Below are positions 63,650-64,000 of a stretch of 64,000 nucleotides of DNA, piece after piece. The stretch's first letter is position 1; each line of letters opens with the position of its first letter. Source of the DNA: Microbacterium candidum (GTDB lineage Bacteria; Actinomycetota; Actinomycetes; Actinomycetales; Microbacteriaceae); the NCBI RefSeq assembly GCF_030315975.1, contig NZ_JASXSZ010000004.1, positions 62,001-126,000 of the forward strand, read 5' to 3'. The notes under the pieces are model-generated. The model did not search any database. It was not told the DNA's origin and saw only the letters and a program-made list of their open reading frames with translations. The translations under genes and the position numbers were made by a program.

Positions 63650-64000
63650 CCCCTCCCGAAGAGCCGGGCGGCGTCGTGACGGCGATGCCGACGCTGGACG
63701 AGCTGCGCGCAGAAGCGATCGCCGGTGGGCGCAAGCCGCGCCGGTTCGGCTCGTGGTACGCGACCGAGCACATGCTGCGCGCCATGCGCGCCTACGGCTG
63801 GACGATCGTCGTCGGCGCCCTCGGGCAGCCGTTGGTGTACCTCTTCGGTCTCGCCGTCGGTCTCGCCGCCCTCATCCAGCAGCCGATCCCGGTCGGGGAC
63901 GGCCGCACCGTGCCGTACCTGGTCTTCGTCGCGCCCGCGCTCCTCATGACGGCGACGATCGCCGTGGCGTCCGAGGAGTTCACCTATCCCGTCATGGCGG
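63646..64000 (+). CDS. ABC-2-type exporter permease, 3' end outside window
   Basis: ATG 63646 overlaps the ATPase stop by 4 bp. The 118 visible residues have a cytoplasmic N-terminus (about 45 residues) and a first membrane pair, AYGWTIVVGALGQPLVYLFG ... TVPYLVFVAPALLMT, then the EEFTYPVM motif typical of ABC-2 permeases (DrrB/NodJ). It forms an exporter with the upstream ATPase. Cargo unknown. Confidence 0.88.
   Translation, partial: MTPPEEPGGVVTAMPTLDELRAEAIAGGRKPRRFGSWYATEHMLRAMRAYGWTIVVGALGQPLVYLFGLAVGLAALIQQPIPVGDGRTVPYLVFVAPALLMTATIAVASEEFTYPVMA

Overview
This 64 kb window is a chromosomal segment from a high-GC Gram-positive actinobacterium. A Microbacteriaceae member such as Microbacterium is likely. 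The inference rests on four points: GTP-type PEP carboxykinase beside a RamB/ScfR-like regulator, frequent GTG starts and ATGA stop/start overlaps, sugar-binding lipoproteins with LacI control, and a 28-nt repeat (TCGTTGAGCGAGCGAAGCGA...) of a kind I associate with that family. I see no tRNA, rRNA, CRISPR array or insertion sequence.

Layout. 1-1878: the end of an SDR oxidoreductase and a LacI regulator. 1888-10472: an alpha-galactoside locus. On the minus strand it has a GH36 alpha-galactosidase and a 464-aa (alpha/alpha)-barrel-like protein. On the plus strand it has a binding lipoprotein, two permeases and a second clan GH-D glycosidase. A TTGCA-repeat operator lies in the divergent promoter. 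10499-15769: a branched-chain-amino-acid-type ABC importer with a fused permease/ATPase and a trailing HAD phosphatase. 15921-23158: an amine-oxidation locus with an NTF2-like protein, MoaF, a FeaR-like AraC regulator, two DUF202 membrane proteins, a copper amine oxidase with a histidine-rich N-terminus, a TetR regulator and a symporter that lacks its 5' end. 23181-25037: an alpha/beta hydrolase and an AlkZ-like winged-helix protein.

25316-55396 is the centrepiece: one uninterrupted 30,081-bp gene for a secreted protein of 10,026 residues. It carries a signal peptide, a matrixin-like zinc protease motif, about 5,000 residues of beta-solenoid-like repeats with inserted carbohydrate-binding-like and other small modules, Calx-beta-like domains, RTX-like glycine/aspartate repeats, Ig-like domains and a C-terminal helical domain. 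No LPXTG anchor and no dedicated secretion system are visible.

55415-64000: a RamB/ScfR-like regulator divergent from pckG; a 620-bp non-coding stretch with three stacked hairpins, three regularly spaced 49-nt hairpin units and a five-copy tandem array of the 28-nt repeat; a multidrug-type ABC exporter with an upstream small HTH gene and twin palindromic operators; a secreted transglycosylase-like protein; and the start of an ABC-2 export system that runs off the window.

How the genes work together. The sugar locus imports an alpha-galactoside and hydrolyses it inside the cell. The amine locus deaminates primary amines to aldehydes. RamB-like regulator and PckG connect acetate or fatty-acid status to gluconeogenesis. 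Both solute-importer operons have a hairpin between the binding-protein gene and the permease genes, which would allow more binding protein than permease to be made.
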